Origin: Buxus sempervirens
Lineage: Eukaryota; Streptophyta; Magnoliopsida; Buxales; Buxaceae
Assembly (NCBI GenBank): GCA_947561395.2
Contig: OX387193.1
Coordinates: 16,616,001-16,680,000, forward strand
Direction of reading: 5' to 3'
DNA: 64,000 bases
Positions 1 to 11,504 of the stretch are shown in pieces (the first letter of the stretch is position 1; the number at the start of each line of letters is the position of its first letter). The position numbers were made by a program, and so were the translations under genes. The notes beneath the pieces were generated by a model. That model made no database searches, had not been told where the DNA came from, and worked only from the letters and a program-made list of their open reading frames with translations.

Positions 1-3000
1 ATGGTGCAAATAAACAGCATCCCTACCCCCCTGCAATCAGACTTGTCCCGCAGAAGGAAAAGGAAGAGCATGTTCGGTGCTGCTGAATGCGCCGACTGGG
101 GCCTCCGAGTAGGAGAAGGATTGGGCAAGTATAAGCAAGGCATCAAGTCTGCAATCCAGCCCTGTGACAAATCTGTCGGCTTTGGATTGGGGTTTGTTCC
201 TGAACCTGAAGACTATGCTAGGCTATTTGGCAAGAAAGCTGAACAAAAGAGGGCACGAGCAGAAGGAAGAGACCCACACTGGCCCATTTGTGTACAGGGC
301 TAGTTATACCATCACTTTGCCAATATGGAGAGAGAAGCTGCACAAGCCATTCAGAACATAGTCCCTCAGGGATGGGGCGATGAGTTCAATGATCCAGTTG
401 AGCAAGCGGAAGCTAATTATCTGCAAAGCTTATGGGATGAACCTCCCTTGCCCCAGGAGACAGTTACAGAAGAGAACTCAGAGGCTCTCAGTGGGATGAT
501 GGAAGAACTGTCTGCTCTATTCTCTTGGCAATTAGTTGATACTGAAAAACCAGCTATCCCAGAAGAAGCGTTTGCCTATCCAGATAATGTCGAGACACCG
601 CCAACTGAGGCTGAAGAAGAAGAGCTGGCTTAGTACATCTACATGATGGAAAACCAGAATAGTTCAGGAGAACCCACTCCAAGGCAAAGGTCTCCCCCAC
701 CTCCTATCTGCATTGTACACCCAAGTACCAGGGATGGTCTGGGTCAGATGTTCCAGAATATGCCCCAAGTACTGGGACTGCCCACTGAGCTAGCTTACCA
801 TGAAACTTATGGTAACTGGGCCCCTGACGGACATTCTTCTAGCAAGAGGGATGAATCATCTGGAAAATCTGTAACCAAAGCATTGCCTAAGGTGGAACCA
901 CCCAACGAAGTCACTGTTCAGGTACCGGGGACTGTCGTCCGCCGCAGGGTATGGATTAGTGTATCATCAGAAGATTCAAGCCAGAATCAACCAAAGATGG
1001 GCATAGCTAATGACCCCATCTGCATCTCCTCTGACAGCAGCATCAGCATGATACAGACTGGAAAGGTGAATGCGGTGACCGCTGTAACCAAGAACAAACA
1101 CGCATTGCAGAATTGGAGTTCGACGCCACTTGCCACTCGCAAAGCCGAACTACCACAGGGAGTTTCTTCCACTTCTGAAATTCCCCCTGTAGATATTGCT
1201 GCACTTTTTAATAAATGCGTGAAGTCTTTTGATTATTTTTCTGCTTCTATGAATAATTCTGCAAATAAGCAAACCCAAAATCGCAACCTTAGTATCAATC
1301 TCGACGCACACCCGAAAAATTCGGAGCACGAGATAGATAATCAGGCTGCCACAATCAATCAAAAATAAAAAGAAATCCAAAGTGTCGAGCATAAATCAGA
1401 TAGCGACACTTACTCATCACAACCTGATGATTCAGAAATTATCCCCAGTGAACTTGAGGATAGTGATGAATCATGGGAGACCCCACCTGAAATCCAATTT
1501 GCCTTGGACAGACATGAAAAAGGTCTCCAGGCTAACATTGAGGAAACTGAACCTATCAACATAGGTGACACAGCACAACCAAGGATTCTTCAAATTGGCA
1601 AAAAGCTTACATTATTACAGAAAACACAGATAAATGATTTTCTAAAATCTTACATTGATGTGTTTGCATGGTCATATGAGGATATGCCTGGGTTAGACAC
1701 AGATTTAGTTGTGCATCGGTTACCTATAAAGTCTGAGGCCACACCAGTGAAGCAAAAGCTCAGACGCATGAAACCAGAATGGGCCCTGAAGATCAAAGAA
1801 GAGGTCACCAAGCAGTTGAAAGCTGGGTTCTTGAAAGTAACAAATTACCCAGAATGGTTAGCAAACATCGTGCCAGTCCCCAAGAAAGATGGAAGGATCA
1901 GAATGTGTGTCGATTACAGGGATCTGAAAAAGGCAAGCCCGAAAGATGACTTCCCGCTGCCACACATTGATATACTGGTTGATAATACTGCAACTCATTC
2001 CATGTTCTCCTTCATGGATGGATTCTCTGGGTATAATCAGATACGAATGGCACCAGAAGATATGGAGAAAACTTCCTTCATCACACATTGGGGCACATAC
2101 TGCTACAAGGTGATGCCATTTGGGTTAAAGAATGCAGGCGCCACATACCAGCGAGCAATGACTTTGCTATTCCACGATCTGATGCACAAAGAAATGGAAG
2201 TATACGTGGATGACATGATTGCAAAGTCAAAAGAAGAGGAAAATCATTTGGTGAACCTTGGAAGAGTGTTTGACAGGCTCAGGGAATGCAAGCTCAGGCT
2301 GAACCCGAATAAGTGTGTATTCGGTGTTACTTCAGGGAAGCTGCTCGGATTCATTGTTGGGAAACAAGGAATTGAGGTTGATCCTGTCAAAGTAAAGGCA
2401 ATATTGGAGATGCCTCCCCCATCCACGAAAAAAGAAGTAAGAGGTTTCCTCGGCAGATTACAGTACATCAGTCGGTTCATAGCACAGATGACTCCTGTGT
2501 GCGAACCAATATTTAAATTGCTGAAGAAGGATAACCCAGTGGTTTGGAATGAGGATTGCCAAGAAGCATTTGACAAAATCAAGGCCTATTTGATGAGCCC
2601 GCCAACTTTGGTTCCCCCTGTACTAGGACGACCGCTAATCATGTACTTGTCAGTCACAGAAACAGCGGCTGGATGCGTCCTAGGGCAGCATGATGATACA
2701 GGAAGAAAGGAACAAGCAATTTATTATCTGAGCAAGAAATTTACCAATTATGAAGTAAGATACACATTGCTTGAGAAGACCTGTGGCGCATTGGTATGGG
2801 CAGCTCAGAAGCTCCGGCATTATCTGCTCAGTCACACTGTCCTTTTAATCTCAAATACGGATCCCTTGAAGTACATCTTTGAAAAGGCAATCTCCACTGG
2901 AAGGATAGCCAAGTGGCAAGTTATCTTATCTCAGTATGACATTGTCTACACCACGAGAAAGGCAATAAAAGGACAGGCAATAGCAGATCACCTGGCAGAA

Positions 3001-3066
3001 CACCCTGTGCTCGACTACCAACCACTTCTCACTGGACTGCCAAATGATGAAATAATGTATGCCGAG
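1..3066 (+). pseudogene. pol: Element A polyprotein, first part (G-patch, linker, reverse transcriptase, RNase H)
   Basis: The reading frame is frame 1 throughout. A G-patch-like segment (WGLRVGEGLGKYKQGIK, about nt 97-150) is followed by a poorly conserved linker, then the reverse transcriptase with the YVDD catalytic motif near 2206-2217, then a Ty3-type RNase H (about 2630-2900). Compared with the intact element F, this copy has premature stops at 301-303 (TAG), 631-633 (TAG) and 1366-1368 (TAA), yet no frameshift. The frame is cut at 3066 by solo LTR I and resumes in register at 7177, because LTR plus TSD is 4110 bp, a multiple of three. In an intact element the enzyme would copy element RNA into cDNA inside virus-like particles. 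Protease and gag are outside the window. Confidence 0.93.
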
Positions 3067-4146
3067 TGTGCGCGCGTGGGAAACGCGGCACGGGAAAATT
3101 CGGAGTCGCCACCGCCTGATGGGGTGCAGGCGGACACCTGGGTGCCTAATCTTGCCTATTAGGGCTTTTTGGTCCGCGGCTTGAGATTCTAAGTCTGTTC
3201 TCGGTTGTGGTTCGGGGAAGTCCGTAGACACCCCGGTCCACCCCGTCGGATGACGGGTCCCGTGGGTTCCCTGGTTTGAGTCAGCTTACATTGGTCTCAC
3301 CTGATTCCTAATCCGATATGCAATTTTGTTAAGTCCTGCGGGACCACCTGAGTGGTGTGGGTCCCTTTAGTTGCTTTTATCTTGATTACTTAGGTGATCT
3401 GAGTCTGGTTGGGTGGGCCCCGTTGGAAGGCCCACGGTATCCTTGGTGGGCTTAGTGAAGCCCGTGTACCCTTGTGGACCTCAGTCTAGCCTGAGAGGTC
3501 CTTTGGACTTTGGTTAGTTCAATTGACTTTACTTTAGGTTTAGATTTGAATTATTAGGTTGTTTTCATGCAAAGGTGGGCCGGACGGATCTGTGGGCCCC
3601 TTTGGTGGGCCCACATGGTGGCCAAGGGTATTTTAGACTTATCTTGTTTATATTTGAGCCAAAGTGATTTGGACACTGGGCTTGGGACCCGTAGTCCAAA
3701 TCTGGGCTTGTAAGCCCAATTTACCGAAAGTTAGGGTTTGCACCCTTCCTTGGTTCGGTTGGTGGGCTTTGGCGGGCCCGGTAGGCCCTTGCCCTTGGTC
3801 TCGGCCAAACCACGCAATTCATGCATCAATTTCACATAACAAGGCTCGGGTGGGCCGTATTGGGTTTGGCCCGCCCGGTTCAAATTGTTCGTTTTTACTT
3901 AAGTTATTTAATGGCATGCTTTGGTGTTTATTGGGCTGGGTGGGCCCCGTTGGAAGGCCCACTGGAAGTCAAGTTGGACCGGGGGTCCAAGTCCCACATT
4001 GGGTTTCCGGGTGACCCGGAAACCCTACTGGTTTATTCGGTTCGGAAATAGCATTCACATCTAGCAATAATTACAAAAAAAAACACAAGATGGACACTCT
4101 GTCAGAAAAAAAAAAAACTGGCTCATTGTGCTGGGTCCAAGGGGAG

Positions 4147-4744
4147 GGATTTATCAAGGTAAAGGGCATTTTCAGGATTTTTCAGGGTAAAGGGCATTTT
4201 CGGGATTTTATTTAAGGCAAAGGGCATTTTCGGGATTTTTTTAAGGGTAAAGGGCATTTTCGGGATTTTTCAGGGTAAAGGGCATTTTCGGGATTTTATT
4301 TAAGGCAAAGGGCATTTTCGGGATTTTTTAAGGGTAAAGGGCATTTTCGGGATTTTTCAGGGTAAAGGGCATTTTCAGGATTTTATTTAAGGTAAAGGGC
4401 ATTTTCGGGATTTTTCAGGGTAAAGGGCATTTTCGGGATTTTTCAGGGTAAAGGGCATTTTCGGGCTTTTATTTAAGGTAAAGGGCATTTTCGGGATTTT
4501 TCAGGGTAAAGGGCATTTTCGGGATTTTATTTAAGGCAGAGGGCATTTTCGGGATTTTTCAGGGTAAAGGGCATTTTCGGGATTTTATTTAAGGCAGAGG
4601 GCATTTTCGGGATTTTTCAGGGTAAAGGGCATTTTCGGGATTTTATTTAAGGTAAAGGGCATTTTCGGGATTTTTCAGGGTAAAGGGCATTTTCGGGATT
4701 TTTCAGGGTAAAGGGCATTTTCGGGATTTTATTTAAGGTAAAGG
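4147..4744. repeat. Tandem array, alternating units of about 28-30 bp (AAAGGGCATTTTCGGGATTTT core)
   Basis: About twenty copies of a unit built on AAAGGGCATTTTCGGG follow one another, joined alternately by TTTTTCAGGGT and TTTTATTTAAGG. The array lies inside LTR I. The same array, in reverse orientation and longer, occurs in LTR H, and a single unit survives in LTR B (13201-13222). Confidence 0.95.
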
Positions 4745-5105
4745 TGAAGTGGGCGCACCCAAAAATCGAGGTGAGCGCGAGGTGAGTGCGAGGTGAGCAC
4801 GAGGTGAGCACGAGGTGAGCGCGAGGTGAGCGCATCCAATTTTAGGTGGGCACGAGGTGAGCACGAGGTGAGCGCATCCAATTTTAGGTGAGCAGGAGCT
4901 GAGCACGAGGTGAGCACGAGGTGAGCGCGAGGTGAGCGCATCCAATTTTAGGTGAGCATGAGGTGAGCACGAGGTGAGCACGAGGTGAGCGCGAGGTGAG
5001 CGCATCCAATTTTAGGTGAGCATGAGGTTAGGTGAGCATGAGGTGAGCGCGAGGTGAGCACGAGGTGAGCGGACCCAAGCTAGGTGAGCGCGAGCTCAGC
5101 GCGAG
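4745..5105. repeat. 11-bp tandem array (GAGGTGAGCRC) with spacer words
   Basis: Near-perfect 11-bp units GAGGTGAGCGC/GAGGTGAGCAC are interrupted at intervals by CATCCAATTTTAG. The array belongs to LTR I and has a reverse-oriented counterpart in LTR H (18424-18838). All three forward frames are open by chance over parts of it; these are not genes. Confidence 0.93.
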
Positions 5106-5260
5106 ATGAGCGTGAGCCTCGCGCGAGCTTCGCGCGAAGGTGCGCGCGAGCTTCGCGCGAGCCTCGCGCGAGCCTCGCGTGAAGGTGCGCGCGAGCTTCG
5201 CGCGAGCCTCGCGCGAGCCTCGCGAGCTTCGCGCGAGCTTCGCGCGAGCTCGGCGGATAC
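5106..5260. repeat. CpG-dense array of GCGCGAGCTTC/GCGCGAGCCTC units
   Basis: Continues the 11-bp periodicity of the preceding array with a different unit, GCGCGAGCTTC or GCGCGAGCCTC. It is extremely rich in CpG and in self-complementary GCGCGC and CGCGCG words. It is present in LTR I only. Confidence 0.85.
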
Positions 5261-7176
5261 CCGATGCTCTGGGTTTTTTCTTTCAGACTCCATTTCTGAG
5301 CTAATTTTGAGCTCTGTAACTCATTTTTTAGGCTCTGTAAGCCCTCCCAGGGCTTCGGCCACTCCCCAAAACATACTTAAACTTATATTGAAATTAATCC
5401 AAACAAGATTCATGCTTCATAAAAATCTCTTAAAAGAACAGAAACAAACCCGATAAAAAAAACAAACAGATACAGATGCATTAACATGTTGGAAAAAAAA
5501 AGGGGGGGTGATGGGAGCATGCTAGCAAGTATAGCAATATAAAAACAACAAGAAAACAACATGCAGACATACATGCACTTTCCTCCCCCGACTGGGCCTC
5601 CGAGCCGGCACATTAACATCCGAAGAAGGGAGAGAGGAGGGGGGTTTACAGGGATACATCAGATGAAGGGAACTTGGGAACATGCTCCCTTTTCGGCGCG
5701 AGCAACACATGCCTCTTCCTCTTCCTTACTTGGTGGTCTTCATCAGATGGAAGTGAACAAAAAGAAACATGGTTTCATGGCTGTGGCCTCATACCACCGA
5801 ATAAGACCGGCTTACGAAAAAAAACATCACATACTCATATATGTATAACCCAAAGTAACAGGGATGTTTACCTGGTGGTTCTTGAGTTCTGGAGCTGAGT
5901 GGGGGAGCCTCCTCGAAGTCGGACAGCGGCGGGATCCTCCACTTCACCGCACCAGCAGTAGCAAGCTCCCACTTGCTTGGGTGGAAATGGAGAAGAACCA
6001 AAGGAGGGTGAGCCTCTTGGGGTTTTCTGGGGGCAAGCAGGGATGAAGAGAGGGGGGAGCTTCGGGTGAGGGAAGAAGAGGACAACCGAAACCCTTCGCA
6101 CCCTCAAAAATCCAGAAGAAATCTCCGAACACTTAGTTTTTTTTCGAAATTTTCCCAACCCCCTGCGCGAAAAGTCGCGCGGGTTATATAGACAACAAAA
6201 AAAGGGTATGCGCCCACCTTGGCGCCCAGCTCAAGGTGGGCGCAAGCCCGCTCGCCACGTCCGCGCGAGCGGCAAAATGATGAAAATCATTTAATGCCGC
6301 CGCTCGCCGGACGAAAAAATCTTTAAAATTCAGATTTAGTCCCTGACAATTTTTGGTAAAATCCGATATTCTCGGATTTTTACAGATTTAGTCCCTGGGA
6401 TATTTCGAATGTTTGGATATTTACGGATTTAATCCCCGAGATATTTTCCTGCGCAACTCGCCACGTGTGCAGCTTTTTGCCACGTGCGCAGATTGCCGGT
6501 TTTGCTGCCCGGGAATTTCGTCAGCTCATATTTCCTTCATCCGGACTCCGATCTGGGAAAACTTAGTTTCATTAGAATCGTATCGGAGCCCTCCATCCCA
6601 TGACCTAGGGGTAGGCCTCTGGATCGGATTTTAGCAGAAAGTCAACTTTTGGCTCTGCTCAAGTTTGACCGCCCGCAGAACCTTCATCCGGACCCCGATT
6701 CCTGCAAACCCAGTTGCGTTGGAACCGTGTCGAGATTCTCTATCCAATGATATAAAGCAAGGTACTTGGCACGGAATTCGAGGAAGAGTCAACTCTCGGC
6801 TTTTCCTTAAGTTTGACCGCCCGCAGAGCCTTCATCCGGACCCCGATTCCTGCAAACCCAGTTGCGTTGGACTCGTGTCGGGATTCTCTATCCAATGGTA
6901 TAAAGCAAGGTACTTGGCACGGAATTCGAGGAAAAGTCAACTCTCGGCTTTTCCTTAAGTTTGACCGCCCGCAGAGCCTTCATCCGGACCCCTGATTCCT
7001 GCAAACTCAGTTGCGTTGGTATCGTGTCGAGATTCTCTATCCAATGATATAAAGCAAGGTGGCCAAATTTCACTTGATCAAAAAGTCAACTTTTCACCCC
7101 TTAGGGTTTGACTTTCTGCCCAGGGTTAACATTTTTGGTTTTTCGGGGAGCGCAAAAATGAGGTGCTTACACCGAG

Positions 7177-8928
7177 TCAGCAGAAAAGGAAACCCGATGG
7201 CAGATGTTCTTTGATGGAGCCGTCAACATCAATGGGAAAGGGATTGGAGCAGTAATCATTTCCCCAGAGGGAGTCCATCATCCTATAGCAGCAAAACTCT
7301 TGTTCGATTGTACTAACAACATGGCAGAATATGAAGCATGTGTGTTAGGCTTGCGAGCCGCAATTGAAATGAATATACAAGAGTTAAAAGTTTATGGTGA
7401 TTCCTGTCTAATCATCTACCAAGTAATGGGGGATTGGAGGACTAAGGACCCAAAATTGGTGCCATATCAGGAACTGATTAAGGAACTAGAAGGACAATTC
7501 AAAAGCGTGACATTTGATTATATGCCACGGGATAGAAATCAGTTTGCAGATGCCCTGGCAACACTAGCATCTATGGCAACCATCACTGGCGATACTTGGG
7601 TACAACCATTGGAGATATAGGTACGGCGTTCTCCTGTCTACTGTTTTAATGTTGAAAAGAACACGCCACAAAGGGAACCCTGGTATGCAGATATGATGAG
7701 GTACCTAAAAGACAGGACTTTGCCAGAGAATGCCACAGCATCTGAGAGGCGTACGATTCAGAAACTGGCTGGACAGTTCTTCCTCAGTGGAGACAAGCTA
7801 TACAAGAAGTCCTACAATGATTCATTGCTGCTATGTGTAACAGAAGAAGAGGCACGACAGCTGGTTGATGAAGTCCATGGGGGACAATGTGGCGCACATA
7901 TGAGCGGGCACATGCTAGCCAGAAAAATCTTGAGAATGGGTTATTACTGGTTAACTATGGAACATGATTGCCATATCCATGTAAGGAAATGCCAGTTATG
8001 CCAAGTTTATGCTGACAACATTCATGCACCGCCCAACTCTTTGTACTCAATGACTTCTCCTTGGCCCTTCGCCATCTGGGGAATTGATATGATTGGAGAG
8101 ATCCATCCGAAGGCATCAAATGGGCATCGATTCATCTTGGTCGCAATAGATTATTTTACCAAGTGGGTAGAAGCCGTGTCCTTTGCAGATGTTAAAGGGT
8201 CCCATGTACTAAAATTCATCAGAAACAACATTGTCTGTCGCTATGGTGTGCCTGAAGCACTCATCACAGACAATGCCAAGAATTTGAATAACAAGGACAT
8301 GGACAAGATGTGCGAAGATTTGAAGATCAGACATCTCAATTCTACAGCATATCGGCCCAAAATGAATGGAGCGGTAGAGGCTGCAAACAAAAATTTGAAG
8401 AAGATACTGGAAAAGATGGTAGTCACCTACAGAGACTGGCATGAGAAGCTGCCATATGCTTTGCATGCATACCGAACCTCAATCAGGGTCTCAACAGGAG
8501 CAACTCCTTTCTCTCTTGTATATGGAATGGAGGCAGTCCTTCCTATAGAAGTGCAGATCCCTTCGCTCAGAATCCTGAAGGAAGCAGAGGTTAATGACAT
8601 TGAATGGGAAGAATCAAGGTTTGACCAGTTGCAGTTGCTTGATGAGAAAAGAATTAAGGCTTTGTGCCACGGGCAACTCTATCAGCAGAGAGCAGCTCGG
8701 ACTTATAACAAAAAAGTAATACCACGACACTTCAAGGTGGGCAACATTGTTATGAAAAAGATATTCCCCCACCAAGAAGATAATAGAGGGAAATTCAAGC
8801 CAAACTATGAAGGACCTTTCATAGTACACAAAGTTCTGTCCAGAGGAGCACTGATCCTACAAGAGATGGATGGAACTATTTTTCCTGAGCCAATAAATGC
8901 AGATGCAGTTAAACTGTATTACCCTTGA
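7177..8928 (+). pseudogene. pol: Element A polyprotein, second part (second RNase H, integrase)
   Basis: Resumes the polyprotein after LTR I; bases 7172-7176 are the TSD copy. First comes the extra, archaeal-type RNase H typical of Tat elements (MFFDGAVNINGKGIGA at about 7204-7251), ending at a premature TAG at 7618-7620. After the stop the same frame continues with the integrase zinc-binding HHCC region (CGAHMSGH then CQLCQ, about 7890-8005), the catalytic core (WGIDMIGE, ITDNAKNL, NGAVEAANKN; DD35E spacing) and an integrase C-terminal part to the natural stop at 8926-8928. No chromodomain is seen. Only the single stop separates this half from a coding state. Confidence 0.93.
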
Positions 8929-10695
8929 GATCGTTCCAATTGGGAAATGAAGAGAGGCCATCCTTGACTCTCCCCTAAGACTGTAAATCCTCCCAAATAC
9001 CCAAAAAGTTCTCCTCTAGTTAGACACTTTTGAGCCTGAGAATTCCTTTTCAAATCCTAATACAGGTGTTCCTTCACATCCAAATGGGCATTCCTGGCCC
9101 TAAAAAAAAAAAAAGAGCAATTGCGAAGAAAATCAAGAAAAAGAAGAAAAGAAAAGAGTTGTGAAAAACAAGTAAGATGGGAAAAATATGAACCCCACAC
9201 CAAAGAAATAAGCCAGGATGTAAGCCCCAACAATAAAAGGAGCACTGTACAGACCTATAAAATCACAGCCTTCTTGGGCCACTTATCTTTCTTTCAAAAA
9301 CCCCGGCCTAGCCTACATTTCGTCCTATCTTGAAGACCCCTCGGATCCCAAAGAGAATGATCTTGAGCAAAACAGTCAAATCTGCGTTTTCTGGTAATGA
9401 CGGAATTGGATTCTCCCTGAAAGGACCAAACATGGTGAAAACCCAAAAGGGCGCTGTGTGCAAAAAGGGTCAGTCGTGTTTAAAAAAAAAAAAAAAAACG
9501 GGTCATACCTTGGTTAGAAGCAAAGGGGGGATGCAGAAAAAACAGAAGCACTGAGTGGGGACAGCTAAGTGACCTGAAGGGCCCAGACTGGCAGACTGTG
9601 TTTAGGTTAACGCTTCACAAAGGCCTATGATGACAAGGCTAAAAATACCAAGCACTCTAATCAATGTCTAACTTAAGGATTGACTTTTATGATAATTGCA
9701 GGCACAAACACACACTACCACATCTGTGTTTTTCCGTAATTATTCTGCTTAACTATTTTTTTGGAATTTCCCCATCTGTGCTGCTAACCCATGAAGAGGG
9801 GCTCATTGCCTTAATCAATAGCCATTCTGACTTTGATAAATTAAAGGCCTAGAATAAACCAACCTTGCATGTCTGACATTTTGTTCCTTGTACAGGTTCA
9901 AAGAAGGAAGAAAGATGCAAGATGAACATAAGGAGGATACTTTGTTCCTTCATTCCCCAGCAGAGGCTTCTTCCCTTTCATCCCCAGCGGAGTTCGGAAG
10001 AAGGAAGATCGTCAAGATCCTTAGACCCTCCAACAAAACTTCAAGATCTAAGAGGGACATCACAATTATCCCCAGGGAGTCGTCTTGACAGATCATGCTC
10101 CCACCAGATCCCCAGTGGAGTAACTCTTGAATGGAAAAGAAGCTCTAATGCCTCGACAAGAGAAAGAACTTGGCAAGGAGAAGCAACAAGGAAGAGCAAT
10201 AATGGGCCAATTCGCCCCTTCTTGTAAATTTTGATTCTCACTTTTGTAAATAGCATAAGCTAGAGTAGGTGTGTGGTCTCCGAGATGATGGACAGCAGCG
10301 CGAAAGCTTCCTCCCATCCTCCCACCTTCACTCCCAGTCCCTAACCTTGGCCTGATAACCTCTTTTTCCCTAAAAAAAAAAACTGAAGTCACGAAAAGCT
10401 TTAATGGAACAAACAAAAAGAAAAGAACATTGTTAAGTGCCTTGCATCAACCCCGAAACAGGCTGATGAGCTCAAAACCAATCCTATCTCATTTTTCAAA
10501 AAGAAACTGCCCTATTCAAACCCGAAAGAGGGTATAGGGATTCCAAAACCAGGAAGTGATACCAGACATCTGACACTTCCCTTTCACTAAAAGCAATTCA
10601 GTGATTGAGCTCGTCGACCCTGTCGACAGAAATGCAAGGTGCAAAAATAAGGTTCTTTTTCTTCTTTGCCGTTCATCCCCTAAGGTGACTCCAGC
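8929..10695 (+). other. Element A 3' untranslated region
   Basis: Non-coding sequence between the integrase stop and the polypurine tract, 1.77 kb, matching in position and partly in sequence the F 3' UTR (31598-33735). It holds several A-runs (9101-9113, 9482-9498). No credible gene is present. Confidence 0.8.
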
Positions 10696-10708
10696 AAAGA
10701 GGGGCAGC
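10696..10708 (+). other. Polypurine tract of element A
   Basis: AAAGAGGGGCAGC lies immediately before the LTR start TGTTAGCACC. Element F has the identical 13 bases at the same place on its own strand. The tract primes plus-strand DNA synthesis in LTR elements. Confidence 0.85.
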
Positions 10709-11266
10709 TGTTAGCACCTGATTTTTGCACCCCCAAAATAAAGAAAAATGAAAAGTCAAACTAAAAGTCAAACCCTGAGGGGTCAAAAATTGACTTTTTG
10801 ATTCAAGTAAATTTGGCCATCAAACTTCATATCATTGGAAAGAGCATTTCGACACGGTTCCAACGCAACTAAATTTGCTGGAATCGGAGTCCAGATGAAA
10901 AAGATATGAGCTGGTCAAACTTTTGGGGAGCAAAAAGTTGACTTTTTGCTCGACCCCAATTCAACTGCCAAATTTGATCCCAATGGATAGGTGGTTCCGA
11001 GCCGATTCCAACGACACTAAGTTTGTTGAAATCGGACACCGGATGAAGAAGTTATGAGCAGTTGAAGTTTCAGAAAAACTGCCCATGTGGCAAAAAGGCA
11101 GCAAAAATGGACTAAACCAATAAAATAAATAAGATAAAAGTGTTTAATAATATTTTAATAAAGGAATCTCGTTTATATAATAAAATAATCATAAAATCGA
11201 ATGTAAATCTTGCAAAAAATCAAATTGAATAAAGATTTGAAATCCAAACATTTTTAAAACGTGCTG

Positions 11267-11481
11267 GACCGTATTTGCATTACGGGCAAGGCATGCCCGT
11301 ATTTAAAGTACGGGCACGCTTCTAGAAGGAAACACGCGTCGCTGTACGGCGGGACACGCGTCCCGTACGGCCGAATCTGCGATAATTGCAAATATTCGTT
11401 TTTCGCCCGTACTTGAATTACGGGCAAGGCACGCCCGTACTTGAAGTACGGGCAAGGCACGCCCGTACTTCAAATACGGGT
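11267..11481 (+). promoter_or_regulatory. Inverted-repeat cluster upstream of the TATA box, LTR of A
   Basis: Five copies of GCCCGTA-N7-TACGGGC (or close variants) start at 11267, 11295, 11405, 11433 and 11461. The steps are 28, 110, 28 and 28 bp and the spacer is always 7 bp. A CpG-rich palindromic stretch (GGGAC..GTCCC) lies in the 110-bp gap. The cluster ends 13 bp before the TATA box. The function is unknown; dimeric protein binding or hairpin formation are both possible. Confidence 0.85.
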
Positions 11482-11494
11482 ACGGGATTTTTGC

Positions 11495-11504
11495 CTATAA
11501 ATAG
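11495..11504 (+). promoter_or_regulatory. TATA box, LTR of element A
   Basis: CTATAAATAG, followed by a pyrimidine-rich stretch with 29 consecutive C. It is the likely core promoter of A. Its position matches the TATA boxes of LTRs E, F, G and H. Confidence 0.75.

Larger units (their letters stand above)
3067..7171 (-). mobile_element. Solo LTR I (4105 bp) inside the element A polyprotein
   Basis: The plus strand begins TGTGCGCGCG and ends GGTGCTTACA, flanked by a perfect 5-bp TSD CCGAG (3062-3066 and 7172-7176). Both ends and much of the sequence match the LTRs of F, in the same (minus) orientation. No internal region, primer-binding site or coding sequence is present, so it is a solo LTR left by LTR-LTR recombination. 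It is about 1 kb longer than F's LTR because of tandem arrays (4147-5260). A TATA-like box on the minus strand is at 6184-6191. The last kilobase (6400-7170) contains several degenerate direct repeats of about 150 bp around the words CCGCCCGCAGA and CATCCGGACCCC. Confidence 0.93.

Noticed and set aside
4147..4744. CRISPR-like regular repeats
   Set aside because: Units are contiguous with short low-complexity joiners, not separated by unique spacers; the DNA is a plant LTR and no cas genes exist. The same holds for 18846-19612.
4647..5456. Open frames with Ser/Pro/Arg or Ala/Arg repeats
   Set aside because: They are translations of 11-bp tandem arrays, open in several frames at once; not genes. 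The same holds for 18402-18967.
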